In this document: one piece after another, positions 1-8,253 of the stretch
How positions within the stretch are numbered: position 1 is the stretch's first letter
How the letters are laid out: each line of letters starts with the position of its first letter
Source: Pseudarthrobacter raffinosi
GTDB lineage: Bacteria; Actinomycetota; Actinomycetes; Actinomycetales; Micrococcaceae
Assembly: GCF_023913735.1 (NCBI RefSeq)
Contig: NZ_JAMXBH010000003.1
Span: 183,072 to 247,071, forward strand
Length of the DNA: 64,000 nucleotides
Reading direction: 5' to 3'
Position numbers and translations under genes: made by a program
Notes under the pieces: model-generated
Told to the model about the DNA's origin: nothing
What the model saw: only the letters and a program-made list of their open reading frames with translations
The model's database searches: none

Positions 1-1
1 C

Positions 2-514
2 ACCGGCCGCATACTCCGGTCCATGTCCGTGAACGGCTCCGCCCCGAAATTCGCGGGCCGCATGAACAAAGCCGGCGTCCCCTACGGCGGCATCGCCATC
101 ACCGCCGGCGTCTCCCTCCTCGGCGTCCCGCTGAACTACCTCGTACCCGCACAGGCCTTCGAAATCGTGCTGAACGTCGCCTCCGTCGGCATCGTCATGA
201 CCTGGGCAACCATTGTGCTCTGCCAGATCCAGCTCCAACGCTGGGCGAACAAAGGCTGGCTCAAACGCCCCTCCTTCCGGATGTTCGGCGCCCCGTACAC
301 CGGCTACCTCTCACTGCTCTTCCTCGCGGGCGTGCTGGTGATGGTGTTCATCGACTCACCCCTCACCATGCTCGTCACCGCCATCGCCTCCGCACTCATG
401 GTGGCCGGCTGGTACGCCTGCCGCCAACGAATCCGTGAAATCGCCGAAACCCGCGAAGGCTTCACAGGCACCGCCCCCGTCATCGCCAACCCGCCCGCGG
501 AGACCTTCAGATAA
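2..514 (+). CDS. Amino acid permease (APC family), C-terminal part only
   Basis: The frame is open from the left edge and stops with TAA at 512-514, so the last 170 residues are visible and the start lies outside the window. The segment TGRILRSMSVNGSAPKF followed by NKAGVPYGG is typical of the asparagine/GABA/aromatic amino acid permease branch of the APC superfamily, where it forms the loop before transmembrane helix 9. At least four hydrophobic helices follow, then a basic tail. The family imports amino acids by proton symport at the cytoplasmic membrane. The next gene starts 55 bp downstream on the same strand and could be co-transcribed. The exact substrate cannot be read from this part; an asparagine-permease-like protein is my best guess. 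Confidence 0.85.
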   Translation, partial: TGRILRSMSVNGSAPKFAGRMNKAGVPYGGIAITAGVSLLGVPLNYLVPAQAFEIVLNVASVGIVMTWATIVLCQIQLQRWANKGWLKRPSFRMFGAPYTGYLSLLFLAGVLVMVFIDSPLTMLVTAIASALMVAGWYACRQRIREIAETREGFTGTAPVIANPPAETFR

Positions 515-569
515 ACCCCGCACCATCCACTACGAACGCCAAACCAGTCCAAACAGCCAAAGAAAGCCC

Positions 570-2324
570 ATGACAACGGAAACCGAAGCAACCCTGACCG
601 CATCCCACACCCTGCCCGCCGCCGTCGGGAATTCCGAGCAAGGCTCCCGGCAGGCACGCCATTCGGAGGAGCCCCACGCCGGCGCCGGCCAGGCACTGAA
701 ATCAGCCGGGCACCTGATTGTTGATTCGCTGGTGGCCCATGGTGTGGAGCGCACCTATGTGGTTCCCGGCGAGAGCTTCCTGGACGTCCTGGACGGCCTG
801 CACAACTCGGATATTGAAACAATCGTCTGCCGGCACGAGGGCGGCGCCGCCTACATGGCCGAGGCCGACGGCAAGATGCACCAGCGCCCGGGCATAGCGA
901 TGGTGACCCGGGGGCCCGGCGCGGCCAACGCGCATGTGGGGCTGCACACCGCATGGCAGGACTCCACCCCCATGCTGCTGTTCGTCGGCCTGATCCCGTT
1001 CGCGCACCGGGACCGGGAGGCGTTTCAGGAGTTCGACATCAAGGCCTGGTTCGGTACGGGCGCGAAGCGCGTCATGGTCCTTGACCACGCGGAGCGGGCG
1101 TCCGAGATCGTGGCCGAGGCGATGTTTGCGGCCATGAGCGGGCGGCCTGGCCCTGTGGTGGTGGGCCTGCCGGAGGACATCATCCGGCAGCAGATTGACC
1201 CGGCGCTGCATCCCGCCATTCCGGTGGCGGCCGGGGGCATGAGCAGCTCCGACGCCGCCGCCCTGGAGGCTGCGCTGGCAGAGTCCAGCAAGCCGCTTTT
1301 TGTCACCGGCGGCAACGACTGGACGCAGGCAGCGGCGGACCAGCTGACGGGGTGGCTGGAACGGCACCATATTCCGGCAGCAGCTGAATGGCGGACGCAG
1401 GGAACGGTGTCCTTCGATTCCTCGTCCTACGTGGGCCCCATTGGCTACGGCCGGCCCCGCCCCACCTACGACCTCCTGGAGGAAACCGACCTGCTGGTGT
1501 TTGTGGGGACAGTGCCGGGCGACGTGATTACGGACGGGTTCGTCTGCCGGCAGGACTGGAACAAAAAGAACTTCCTGGTCACAGCCGACCCCTCACTCCG
1601 TGGCCGGTCGGGGCCCGTTTCACGGCAGATTCTGGCCAAGCCCGAGGCCTTTGTCCGCGACCTTGTGGGGATCGACCTGCCGGTGAAGGAAGAGTGGAAA
1701 GCGTGGACGGACCAGATGCGGGGCGAGCAGGAGCGGTTCGCCGCGCTACCGCCGGCGGCGCCGGCAGCGGGGCAGGCGAGGATGGACACTTTGATGGCGA
1801 ACCTGGTGCCAAAGCTGCCCGAGGATTCACTGGTGACGTTCGGCGCGGGGGAGCACACCAACTGGGCCCACCGCTACTTCCCCACCCGCCGCTACGCCTC
1901 CATGATCAGCGCCCGCAACGGCTCCATGGGCTACTCCGTCCCCTCGGCCATCGCCGCTTCGCTGGCCGAACCCAGACGCCGAGTGGTCACCATCGCCGGG
2001 GACGGCGAGTTCCTCATGAACGGCCAGGAACTGGCAACCGCGGCCCAGTACGGGGCCACGCCGCTGGTGATCGTTATGGACAACCAGGAATACGGCACCA
2101 TCCGCACCCACCAGGAGCGTCACTATCCCTCGCGCGTCTCCGGAACCCAGCTGAAGAATCCGGACTTCGGCCTGATGGCCCGGGCCTTCGGCGGTTTCGG
2201 GATCACTGTCACCGAGGACTGTGACGTTCCGGCCGCACTGGAGGCCGCCTTGGCGGCCATCGACGAGGACGGTGTCTTCGCCCTCATCCATCTCATCGTG
2301 GAACAGCGCGTTAAGGCCTACTGA
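570..2324 (+). CDS. Thiamine-diphosphate-dependent enzyme, acetolactate synthase-like
   Basis: This 584-residue protein has the three-domain layout of the acetolactate synthase/benzoylformate decarboxylase family. The N-terminal domain carries the conserved cofactor-activating glutamate in RHEGGAAYMAEADG (about Glu90). The C-terminal domain carries the thiamine-diphosphate/Mg motif, beginning GDGEFLMNGQ at about residue 477 and ending in MDNQEYG. A frame extends upstream to 435 but overlaps the permease, so I start at ATG 570. The ribosome-binding site there is weak. The substrate is unknown: such proteins outside ilv operons often act on keto acids in catabolism, and the amino acid permease next door fits that. 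It is unlikely to be the housekeeping ilvB, because no ilvN or ilvC follows. Confidence 0.85.
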   Translation: MTTETEATLTASHTLPAAVGNSEQGSRQARHSEEPHAGAGQALKSAGHLIVDSLVAHGVERTYVVPGESFLDVLDGLHNSDIETIVCRHEGGAAYMAEADGKMHQRPGIAMVTRGPGAANAHVGLHTAWQDSTPMLLFVGLIPFAHRDREAFQEFDIKAWFGTGAKRVMVLDHAERASEIVAEAMFAAMSGRPGPVVVGLPEDIIRQQIDPALHPAIPVAAGGMSSSDAAALEAALAESSKPLFVTGGNDWTQAAADQLTGWLERHHIPAAAEWRTQGTVSFDSSSYVGPIGYGRPRPTYDLLEETDLLVFVGTVPGDVITDGFVCRQDWNKKNFLVTADPSLRGRSGPVSRQILAKPEAFVRDLVGIDLPVKEEWKAWTDQMRGEQERFAALPPAAPAAGQARMDTLMANLVPKLPEDSLVTFGAGEHTNWAHRYFPTRRYASMISARNGSMGYSVPSAIAASLAEPRRRVVTIAGDGEFLMNGQELATAAQYGATPLVIVMDNQEYGTIRTHQERHYPSRVSGTQLKNPDFGLMARAFGGFGITVTEDCDVPAALEAALAAIDEDGVFALIHLIVEQRVKAY

Positions 2325-2472
2325 GCCCCAGTAATCCTCACAGAACAGCGGACGACGGCGGGACTGCTCAGTACGATCCTTACGCCTTGCCCGAAGTCAG
2401 GCATCTGCTCACCCGCCCCGGCTGTGCACAGTCTCAACTAGCCCGGCATCTGCTGGACGCGGAGCCGGAAAT

Positions 2473-2506
2473 TTCCCATGGGCTACGGCGAGACCGCGCA
2501 TGGGAA
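2473..2506. terminator. Inverted repeat between convergent genes, possible terminator
   Basis: TTCCCATG at 2473-2480 pairs with CATGGGAA at 2499-2506 across an 18-base loop. It lies between two convergent genes (stops at 2324 and 2542), where a bidirectional terminator would be expected. There is no clear T-run, so the role is inferred from position. Confidence 0.35.
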
Positions 2507-2541
2507 CCACCAACCAGGCAGCAGAGCCTAACAGCGCGTCC

Positions 2542-3852
2542 TCAGTTGCGCGGTTTCGTCAGGGCAGAGACCCGGCCCGTGCCGTCGTAGCCTCCCGCAG
2601 GGGCCTTGAGTCCGTAGATGCTGCCAACGGTGGGCGCGACGTCGACGGTCCGGGCAGCCTTGGAGGACACCGATCCTTTCACTACCAGCGGGCTGCCGCC
2701 TGATACGAAGAAGGGAATGGGCTCTGTGGCGGGGTGACCGTGGTTGCCAGGGATCGGGTTGGATGCGACGTACGGATCGGAGAAGCGCCAGCCCGCCCGG
2801 CAGTATGCCACCAGGTCTCCGGCCTCGTCGCCCAGCCGCAGGTCCGCCGGCTTGTTGACCGAGAGCACGCCCTCATGGGCTCTGACCAGCTGTTCGACGG
2901 CGGCCAGTCCGGCCATGCGGTCCGGTTCGGGGCCGGTCCAGTAGAGCAGGTCCGCGCCGCCGTTCTGGGCAATCGTGATGTTCGACTGCAGCTCCGGACG
3001 GGACTGGAGGATGAGGTTGATCGAGATGAGGTTGCTGGGGATGGACCAGTCCATGGAATGGTCGGCGAGGACCACCACTACGCTGGAGTCCCATTTGCCG
3101 GCGTTCTTGAGGTGGTCGATGAAGCGCCCCACCTGCAGGTCTGTTTCCGCCAGGGCAGCCTCACGCGCCGCCCGCAGCGTGGTTCCGGAAAGGTCTGAGT
3201 GGCCCACGCGGTCGATGTCGCCCAGATTGGTGAACACAAAGTCCGGGTCCGGCCCGTTCACCATCGCCAGCAGGGCGTCCATGGTGGCGGCGTCGGGCGC
3301 GTGGCCGGTTACGGGAAGCACTGGCTGGGGTTCCCACCGATAGCTGGCGCGGGCACCGAAGATGCCGTAAAGGTACTTCTTGCTAAGCACGGAGCCGGTG
3401 GTGAGGCCGAGCTCCTGCAGCCGCTCCAGGAGAGTCGGGAAGTGCAGGTCCGTGGGCCGGTCGAGGTTGCGGACAACGCCGTCGGTCCGGTCGAAGATGG
3501 AGTTGGCCGGCACGCCCGAGCGGTCCGGGCGGACACCCGTCATCATCATGACGTGGTTGGGGATGGTCTCCATCACCGGCAGGGAGCGTGCCGCCGGGAA
3601 ATTTGTGCCTGCATCGCGCAGTGCAGCCAGCCTCGGCGTCAGCGCGGGCGTGATTTCGTCCGGCCGGCAGCCGTCCACCACCAGCACGTAGCTTCGGGTC
3701 CGTCCAGCGGCGGGGGCAGCCCAGGCGGTGCCCGGTGCCGCCGAAAGGACGACGGCGGCCCCGCCGGCGGCGGCGATTTGCAGGAACTGCCGGCGTCCCG
3801 GCGTCGAAAGTCTGCTGCTGGCGGGCGTGCCCTGCTGCGGTGAACGGCTCAT
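2542..3852 (-). CDS. Exported alkaline phosphatase-superfamily phosphodiesterase (nucleotide pyrophosphatase type)
   Basis: The protein is 436 residues. The N-terminus has a Tat-type signal (GRRQFLQIAAAGG, then an Ala-rich stretch ending AWAAP), so export in folded form is likely. The mature part is an alkaline phosphatase-superfamily type I phosphodiesterase. It shows the first metal aspartate in VLVVDGCRPDE, the Thr nucleophile region METIPNHVMMMTG, then GDIDRVGHSD, LADHSMDW and GNHGHP, which supply the remaining Asp/His zinc ligands. The start at 3852 overlaps the upstream phosphatase stop by four bases (ATGA), so the two are translationally coupled. A longer upstream frame to 4203 lies inside that gene and is not used. 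It probably releases phosphate from extracellular phosphodiesters. Confidence 0.85.
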   Translation of the reverse strand: MSRSPQQGTPASSRLSTPGRRQFLQIAAAGGAAVVLSAAPGTAWAAPAAGRTRSYVLVVDGCRPDEITPALTPRLAALRDAGTNFPAARSLPVMETIPNHVMMMTGVRPDRSGVPANSIFDRTDGVVRNLDRPTDLHFPTLLERLQELGLTTGSVLSKKYLYGIFGARASYRWEPQPVLPVTGHAPDAATMDALLAMVNGPDPDFVFTNLGDIDRVGHSDLSGTTLRAAREAALAETDLQVGRFIDHLKNAGKWDSSVVVVLADHSMDWSIPSNLISINLILQSRPELQSNITIAQNGGADLLYWTGPEPDRMAGLAAVEQLVRAHEGVLSVNKPADLRLGDEAGDLVAYCRAGWRFSDPYVASNPIPGNHGHPATEPIPFFVSGGSPLVVKGSVSSKAARTVDVAPTVGSIYGLKAPAGGYDGTGRVSALTKPRN

Positions 3853-5492
3853 TGGAGTCCTCCCTGCGTCGGGGTGACTTTGCCGGAGTTGGCTTGGACG
3901 TTGAATGACGTGGACAGTGTGGAGCCTGAGTTGGCGGAGGTGCGTTCGGCGAGGACGTACCAGTCCATCCGAACGCCGGCGGCGGTCACGTCGAGGACGG
4001 AGTAGCCGTGCGAGTCGAAGTCCAGGTACTTCACATGCGGGTTGGCCGCCTTGATGGCGTTCTCGACGCCGACGGATCCGGTCCGGGGCGGAACGTTCAG
4101 GATGTCGTCGAGGTTGTCGCTCGTGACGGAGGTGCAGACCAGTTCCGCGGCAACGGAATCGCCGGTGGCCGGGTAGCTGGCCGGGTCGGCGGGGATGTCG
4201 CATGCCCAGCCGGAGTGGATGTCGCCGGTGAGGAACACGGTGTCCTTGACGGCGTTATCCCGCAGGTGGCGGACCACGCGGTTGCGGTCCGCCTCGTAGC
4301 CGTCCCATTGGTCCACGTTATAAGGCACGCCGCTGATGCTCGTGCCGCCCATCAGCTTTTGGACACCGGCCAGTTCTGCGGTGTTCAGGGTCGAGGGAAC
4401 GCGGACGGGCGCAATCATGACGGGATTGCCCACAAGCTTCCATTGCGGGCCCGTGGACTTGAGGTTGCCCAGCAGCCAGTCCATCTGAGCGGCGCCGGTG
4501 ATAGTGCGGGCGGGGCTGCTGATAGAGGGATCCGCACCGTTGGCGGCCTGCTGGTCACGGTAGGAGCGCAGGTCCAGCATGGACAGGCTGGCGAGGGAGC
4601 CGAAGTCCAGGCGTCGGTACAGTTGGCCCCCCGGCTCATAGCGCACGGGCATCCATTCGGTGTAAGCCTTCTGCGCGGCGGCGACGCGCTCGCTCCACGC
4701 GCCTTCGGCGCCCTCGGTGTGGTTTTCGGCGCCGCCCTTCCAGGCGTCGTTGGCCGATTCATGATCATCCCAGGTCACGATGAACGGGGCGGCGGCGTGC
4801 AGGGCTTGCAGGTCAGGGTCGGTTTTGTACTGGGCGTGACGGCGCCGATAGTGCTCGAGCTGTGTCATTTCGTGGGCGGGTTCGTGGGGGCGGACGACGA
4901 CGTCGCGCGCCTGGTATTCGCCGGGCCCGTATTCGTAGAGGTAGTCGCCGAGGTGAAGCACGGCGTCGAGGTCGCCGCGGGCGGCGAGATGCCGGTAGGA
5001 CGAAAAATAGCCCGCCTGCCAGTTGGCGCACGACACGACGCCGAACTTCAGCCGGTCCACGACCGCACCCGCCGCGGGGGCGGTGCGGGTACGGCCCGCC
5101 GGCGATACGGACTGTCCCAGCGTGAAGCGGTACCAGTAGTTGGTGGCGGCGGCCAGCCGGCCGGCGATGACCTTGACCGTATGGTCCCGGGCCGCGCCGG
5201 TGGCGGCAGTACCCCTGGCCACGATCTTCTTGAAGCCAGCGTCCGCAGCGATTTCCCAGCCGACGGACACATCCGGGCCCAGCCCGGTGCCTGGCAGCGC
5301 TGCGGGCGCTGGTGTCACGCGGGTCCAAAGCAGCACGCTGTCCGCCATCGGGTCTCCCGAGGCGACCCCGTGGCAGAAGACGCCACCATGGGAGGCGGAA
5401 AAGCCACTTGCTGCGGTGCCGGAGACCATGGCCCCAGCCACGGCAGCGACCCCTGCTGAGCGCAGAACTTGACGACGAGTAAAGTTAGTCAT
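3849..5492 (-). CDS. phoD: PhoD-like alkaline phosphatase, Tat-exported
   Basis: This 547-residue protein opens with a Tat signal (TRRQVLRSAG, then a hydrophobic Ala/Val/Gly stretch). The PhoD fingerprint follows: GVASGDPMADSVLLWTRV at the start of the mature protein, VVSCANWQAGYFSSY, LHLGDYLYEYG, TWDDHESANDAW and LTGDIHSGW. These contain the Asp, Asn and His residues that bind Fe/Ca in PhoD phosphatases/phosphodiesterases. I use ATG 5492, just before the signal; GTG 5510 and TTG 5516 in the same frame are alternatives. The purine-rich GGAAGG lies very close to the ATG, so the start is not certain. It heads a two-gene unit with the phosphodiesterase downstream (4-bp overlap), a phosphate-scavenging pair. 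No Pho box was identified. Confidence 0.88.
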   Translation of the reverse strand: MTNFTRRQVLRSAGVAAVAGAMVSGTAASGFSASHGGVFCHGVASGDPMADSVLLWTRVTPAPAALPGTGLGPDVSVGWEIAADAGFKKIVARGTAATGAARDHTVKVIAGRLAAATNYWYRFTLGQSVSPAGRTRTAPAAGAVVDRLKFGVVSCANWQAGYFSSYRHLAARGDLDAVLHLGDYLYEYGPGEYQARDVVVRPHEPAHEMTQLEHYRRRHAQYKTDPDLQALHAAAPFIVTWDDHESANDAWKGGAENHTEGAEGAWSERVAAAQKAYTEWMPVRYEPGGQLYRRLDFGSLASLSMLDLRSYRDQQAANGADPSISSPARTITGAAQMDWLLGNLKSTGPQWKLVGNPVMIAPVRVPSTLNTAELAGVQKLMGGTSISGVPYNVDQWDGYEADRNRVVRHLRDNAVKDTVFLTGDIHSGWACDIPADPASYPATGDSVAAELVCTSVTSDNLDDILNVPPRTGSVGVENAIKAANPHVKYLDFDSHGYSVLDVTAAGVRMDWYVLAERTSANSGSTLSTSFNVQANSGKVTPTQGGLQ

Positions 5493-5689
5493 GCCTTCCA
5501 GTATCCGCACGCTCAAAGGGTCAAGGGGCGGCTTTTTGACCTGGTTAGCCAGACGTTCACCCAGTGTTTTCCGTGGCGCAGTCCATATCCTGGCTTATCC
5601 AGCACTAGGGAAGCGAGAGGTTCTCCGCCCACATCCCCTCGCTGGTTGGCATCCGCAGTGGATTGACGAGGCCCGCCGTGCCGGCCCGG

Positions 5690-5860
5690 TCACTGGCCCA
5701 GGGTCATCAATCCACTGGCGCAGCCGCAGGACCGGCGAATGATGAGCTCTGCGGGGAGGAGTTGGACCTTGCCGTCGGAATGGTTGGCAGAGAGCGCTGC
5801 TTCGGCAATCTGGTCGATGGGCTGCTGGACAGTTGTGAGCTGAGGCCAGCTGAGCTCCGA
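5690..5860 (-). pseudogene. Remnant of a LacI-family regulator (C-terminal end only)
   Basis: In this frame about 50 codons read as the last part of a LacI-family effector domain: PQLTTVQQPIDQIAEAAL, then VQLLPAELIIRRSC and a stop at 5690. This matches the usual LacI ending (TTV.QP, then PPELVVRxS) in order and spacing. There is no helix-turn-helix or preceding effector domain; just upstream on this strand lies the end of the MFS gene at 5912. It is therefore a truncated remnant. The rest of 5493-5911 holds no other gene I can support; the promoter of the phosphatase pair should lie near 5500-5680. Confidence 0.6.
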
Positions 5861-5911
5861 TTCAGGGGGTTCCGTTTGGGTCCGTCTCAGCTGCTCACAG
5901 TTCCTCAAGGC

Positions 5912-7423
5912 TCATTGTGGATCCAATGGACGCCCGTCGCTTTCCGCTCCCGGCTCTTGCCTCGGGCCCCGCGATAGACTGGGCGTCGCGGCGATCAGGA
6001 GGGCAGCCACGGCCACCGCGGCGCTCAGGATCAGGCCCGGCCGGTACTGTTCCAGCATCGCGGCCGCATCGACGGCGGCACCTGCCTCGGGCGCATTGCC
6101 GTGACCGCTCACCATTGCCGTGGTGACGGCCAGCACCAGGGCGGCGCCGACCTGGGTGCTCGTCTGGATCAGGCCTGCGGCCAGGCCTTGCTCGGCATCC
6201 CGGATGCCAGTGGTGGCCTGGACGTTGATGGACGGGAAGGCCAGCGCGAAACCGACGCCCAGCAGCAGGACGGACGGCAGAATGTCGGTCACATAATTGG
6301 GCGAGGTCCCTACGCGAAGGAACAGGACGTAGCCAAGCGTCAACGACGCCAGTCCCGTCAGGATCAGCCGCGGGGCGCCGAATCTCTCGATGAGCCGGTC
6401 CGCGAAGGGTGCGCTCGAGGCAACCAGCAGGCCGGTCGGGAGCAGCGCCAGGGCCATGCCAAGGGGGCTCCATCCCAGCACGGACTGCAGGTAGAGCGTC
6501 AGGATGAACTGGAAACTCAGGTAGGAACCGAACAGCCCCACCGCGCTGAGGTTTGCCCGGGCAACCCAGCCTTCCTTGAGGATGCTGAACCGGATCAGGG
6601 GGTGTTTGACGCGGTTTTCGATCACGGCGAACGCTGCCAGGACTGCGGTGGAAGCCACGAATCCGGCGATAGTTGCCACAGATCCCCAGCCGTTCCCCGG
6701 CGCCGAAACCAGTGTGTACACCAGCCCCAGCATGCCGCCCGCGAGCGTGATGGCGCCCCAGACGTCATGCCCGCTCTCTGGTTCCCCGTCTGCGGCCTTG
6801 CCTGCGGCTCCGTCCCGGGGGATGTACCTCAGGCCAAGGATCACAACGGCGACTGCCACCGGAACGGAGACCAGGAAGGTCCAGCGCCAGCTCAGGGCGG
6901 TCATGAGGCCGCCTACCACCAGGCCGAGGGAGAATCCGCTGGCGCCGAACGTGGTGAAGATGGATAGGGCACGGTTGCGTTCGCGCCCTTCAGCGAAGTT
7001 GGTGGTGATGATCGAGAAGGCGGCGGGAGCCGTGAATGCGGCGGCCAGGCCCTTGACGAAGCGGGTCGCGATCAGCAGGGCCGGGTCATCCACCAGCCCG
7101 CCGAGCAGGGATGCTGCGGCGAAAACGCTGAGCGCAATCAGGAAGATGCGCCGCCGGCCGAGCAGGTCCGCCATGCGACCGCCCAGCAGGAGCAGGCTTC
7201 CGTAGCCGAGTACGTAGGCGGAGACGATCCACTGGAGGGATTCGGTTCCGAGATGAAGTTCGGTGCCGATCGAGGGCAGGGCCACGCCGACCATTGATAC
7301 GTCCAGTGCGTCGAGTGCCAGGACGGTGCACAGGACCAGGAGGAGCATCCATTGTGCGCGGGTCCAGCGCACAGCTGTAAGCCGGCCTCCGGCTGATCTT
7401 TCAAGGGTGGAAGTTGAAGTCAT
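5912..7423 (-). CDS. MFS drug-efflux transporter, DHA2 (EmrB/QacA) type
   Basis: The 503-residue membrane protein has about 14 hydrophobic segments. Its N-terminus, ALDALDVSMVGVALPSIG followed by LQWIVSAYVLGYG, carries the acidic motif of helix 1 typical of 14-helix DHA2 proton/drug antiporters. The cytoplasmic loop LGGRMADLLGRRRIF is the MFS motif A. The family exports hydrophobic or cationic drugs. The gene diverges from a MarR regulator at 7508 across 84 bases that contain repeated ATGAC/GTCAT half-sites, so MarR repression of this pump is the likely control. Substrates are unknown. Confidence 0.88.
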   Translation of the reverse strand: MTSTSTLERSAGGRLTAVRWTRAQWMLLLVLCTVLALDALDVSMVGVALPSIGTELHLGTESLQWIVSAYVLGYGSLLLLGGRMADLLGRRRIFLIALSVFAAASLLGGLVDDPALLIATRFVKGLAAAFTAPAAFSIITTNFAEGRERNRALSIFTTFGASGFSLGLVVGGLMTALSWRWTFLVSVPVAVAVVILGLRYIPRDGAAGKAADGEPESGHDVWGAITLAGGMLGLVYTLVSAPGNGWGSVATIAGFVASTAVLAAFAVIENRVKHPLIRFSILKEGWVARANLSAVGLFGSYLSFQFILTLYLQSVLGWSPLGMALALLPTGLLVASSAPFADRLIERFGAPRLILTGLASLTLGYVLFLRVGTSPNYVTDILPSVLLLGVGFALAFPSINVQATTGIRDAEQGLAAGLIQTSTQVGAALVLAVTTAMVSGHGNAPEAGAAVDAAAMLEQYRPGLILSAAVAVAALLIAATPSLSRGPRQEPGAESDGRPLDPQ

Positions 7424-7436
7424 GGCTACAACTTAT

Positions 7437-7491
7437 ATGACACGTCATTGAATGACAAGGAATATTATGACGTGGACTTTTAATTCGTCAT
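7437..7491. promoter_or_regulatory. Cluster of ATGAC/GTCAT half-sites, probable MarR operator region
   Basis: Between the divergent MFS and MarR genes there are five copies of one half-site: ATGAC at 7437, GTCAT at 7444, ATGAC at 7452, ATGAC at 7467 and GTCAT at 7487. They form dyads: ATGAC-2-GTCAT, GTCAT-TGA-ATGAC, and ATGACG-13-CGTCAT. MarR dimers bind short palindromes in such shared promoters. The repeats are seen directly; the assignment to MarR is inferred from position. Confidence 0.6.
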
Positions 7492-7507
7492 GAACTAGAA
7501 TCGCTGC

Positions 7508-7891
7508 ATGGCAACACCGCAGGACCGCCAGCTGGTTGATCAATGGCGCGGCATCCAGAGCACCTACTTCCGCACCGCGGCCGCGATCGACCGTGCGCTG
7601 GAATCGAAGTTCAGCATCGGCCTGACGGAGTTTGAAATCCTGGACCTCGTGGCCGAAAGTACCGATGCGGCATGCCGCATGAAGCAACTCGGTGAGCGCA
7701 CGCCCATGACTCAGAGCGCCATGTCCAAGGTGGTGGACCGGCTCGACAAAGCCGGACTCATTTCCCGCCAGTCCTGCGAAGATGACCGGCGCTCGCTGTT
7801 CCTGGAACTCACCGACGCCGGCCGCGCGCTCCACCGGGAAGCCGCCATCGAACACCGCGCCCTGCTCAGGGAAAACCTGGGCAACGACTAA
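7508..7891 (+). CDS. MarR-family transcriptional regulator
   Basis: A 127-residue protein with the MarR winged-helix fold. Residues about 38-75 (LTEFEILDLVAES through MTQSAMSKVVDRLDKAGL) form the helix-turn-helix, and SCEDDRRSLFLELTDAGRAL is the wing with the conserved D-x-R motif that contacts DNA. It is slightly short for the family (usually about 140-150) because the C-terminal dimerisation helix ends early. It is divergent from the DHA2 efflux gene, and the shared 84-bp promoter carries repeated ATGAC half-sites. The inferred role is repression of the pump and of itself, relieved by an unknown ligand. Confidence 0.88.
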   Translation: MATPQDRQLVDQWRGIQSTYFRTAAAIDRALESKFSIGLTEFEILDLVAESTDAACRMKQLGERTPMTQSAMSKVVDRLDKAGLISRQSCEDDRRSLFLELTDAGRALHREAAIEHRALLRENLGND

Positions 7892-8019
7892 CCGTCAGCC
7901 CTTGCCGTCCTGGCCGGGATCTTCTTCATCCGGGCCCCACTGACTGCGATTCTGGTGAACACGCTGTAGCCGTACGACGCCGGCCCGCACGCGAAGTAGG
8001 GAGAGTTCGGGGCCGTGGG

Positions 8020-8136
8020 TTAGCTGCGAACGGGACGGAGGCTGCGGAGCTTGGAGGTGACGTCGTCGGCGGTTGCCTCGATGCCTTCCTGGGCTGCCTC
8101 CACGGCAAGGATGGATAGTTGACCCAGGGTACTCAC
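8020..8136 (-). CDS. Possible small protein (38 residues), function unknown
   Basis: A GTG at 8136, preceded by GGAGC five bases upstream, opens a 38-codon frame to TAA at 8020. The peptide is acidic to neutral and helix-prone (STLGQLSILAVEAAQEGIE, then a TADDVTSKLRSLRP tail). Its codons end mostly in G or C, as in real genes here. I do not recognise it. It could also be the end of a degraded gene. It lies in the 362-base stretch between MarR (7891) and the deaminase (8254); I see nothing else there except the deaminase promoter region. Confidence 0.35.
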   Translation of the reverse strand: MSTLGQLSILAVEAAQEGIEATADDVTSKLRSLRPVRS

Positions 8137-8253
8137 GTCGCTCCACGTGGTCCACCATCCGATTCCGCATGCTTTCGCGGGACGTTTGCCCGCTGACCGC
8201 CTATGTCAGCGGTCAGCAACAATTCTTCGACGCGCGCGATTTAGACTGCACCC

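Noticed and set aside
570..2324. Housekeeping acetolactate synthase (ilvB)
   Set aside because: No small subunit or ilvC follows; the gene lies beside an amino acid permease, so a catabolic relative is more likely.
4008..5459. Long antisense frame (483 codons) over the PhoD gene
   Set aside because: No recognisable domain, composition of a shadow frame; the minus-strand PhoD motifs are decisive.
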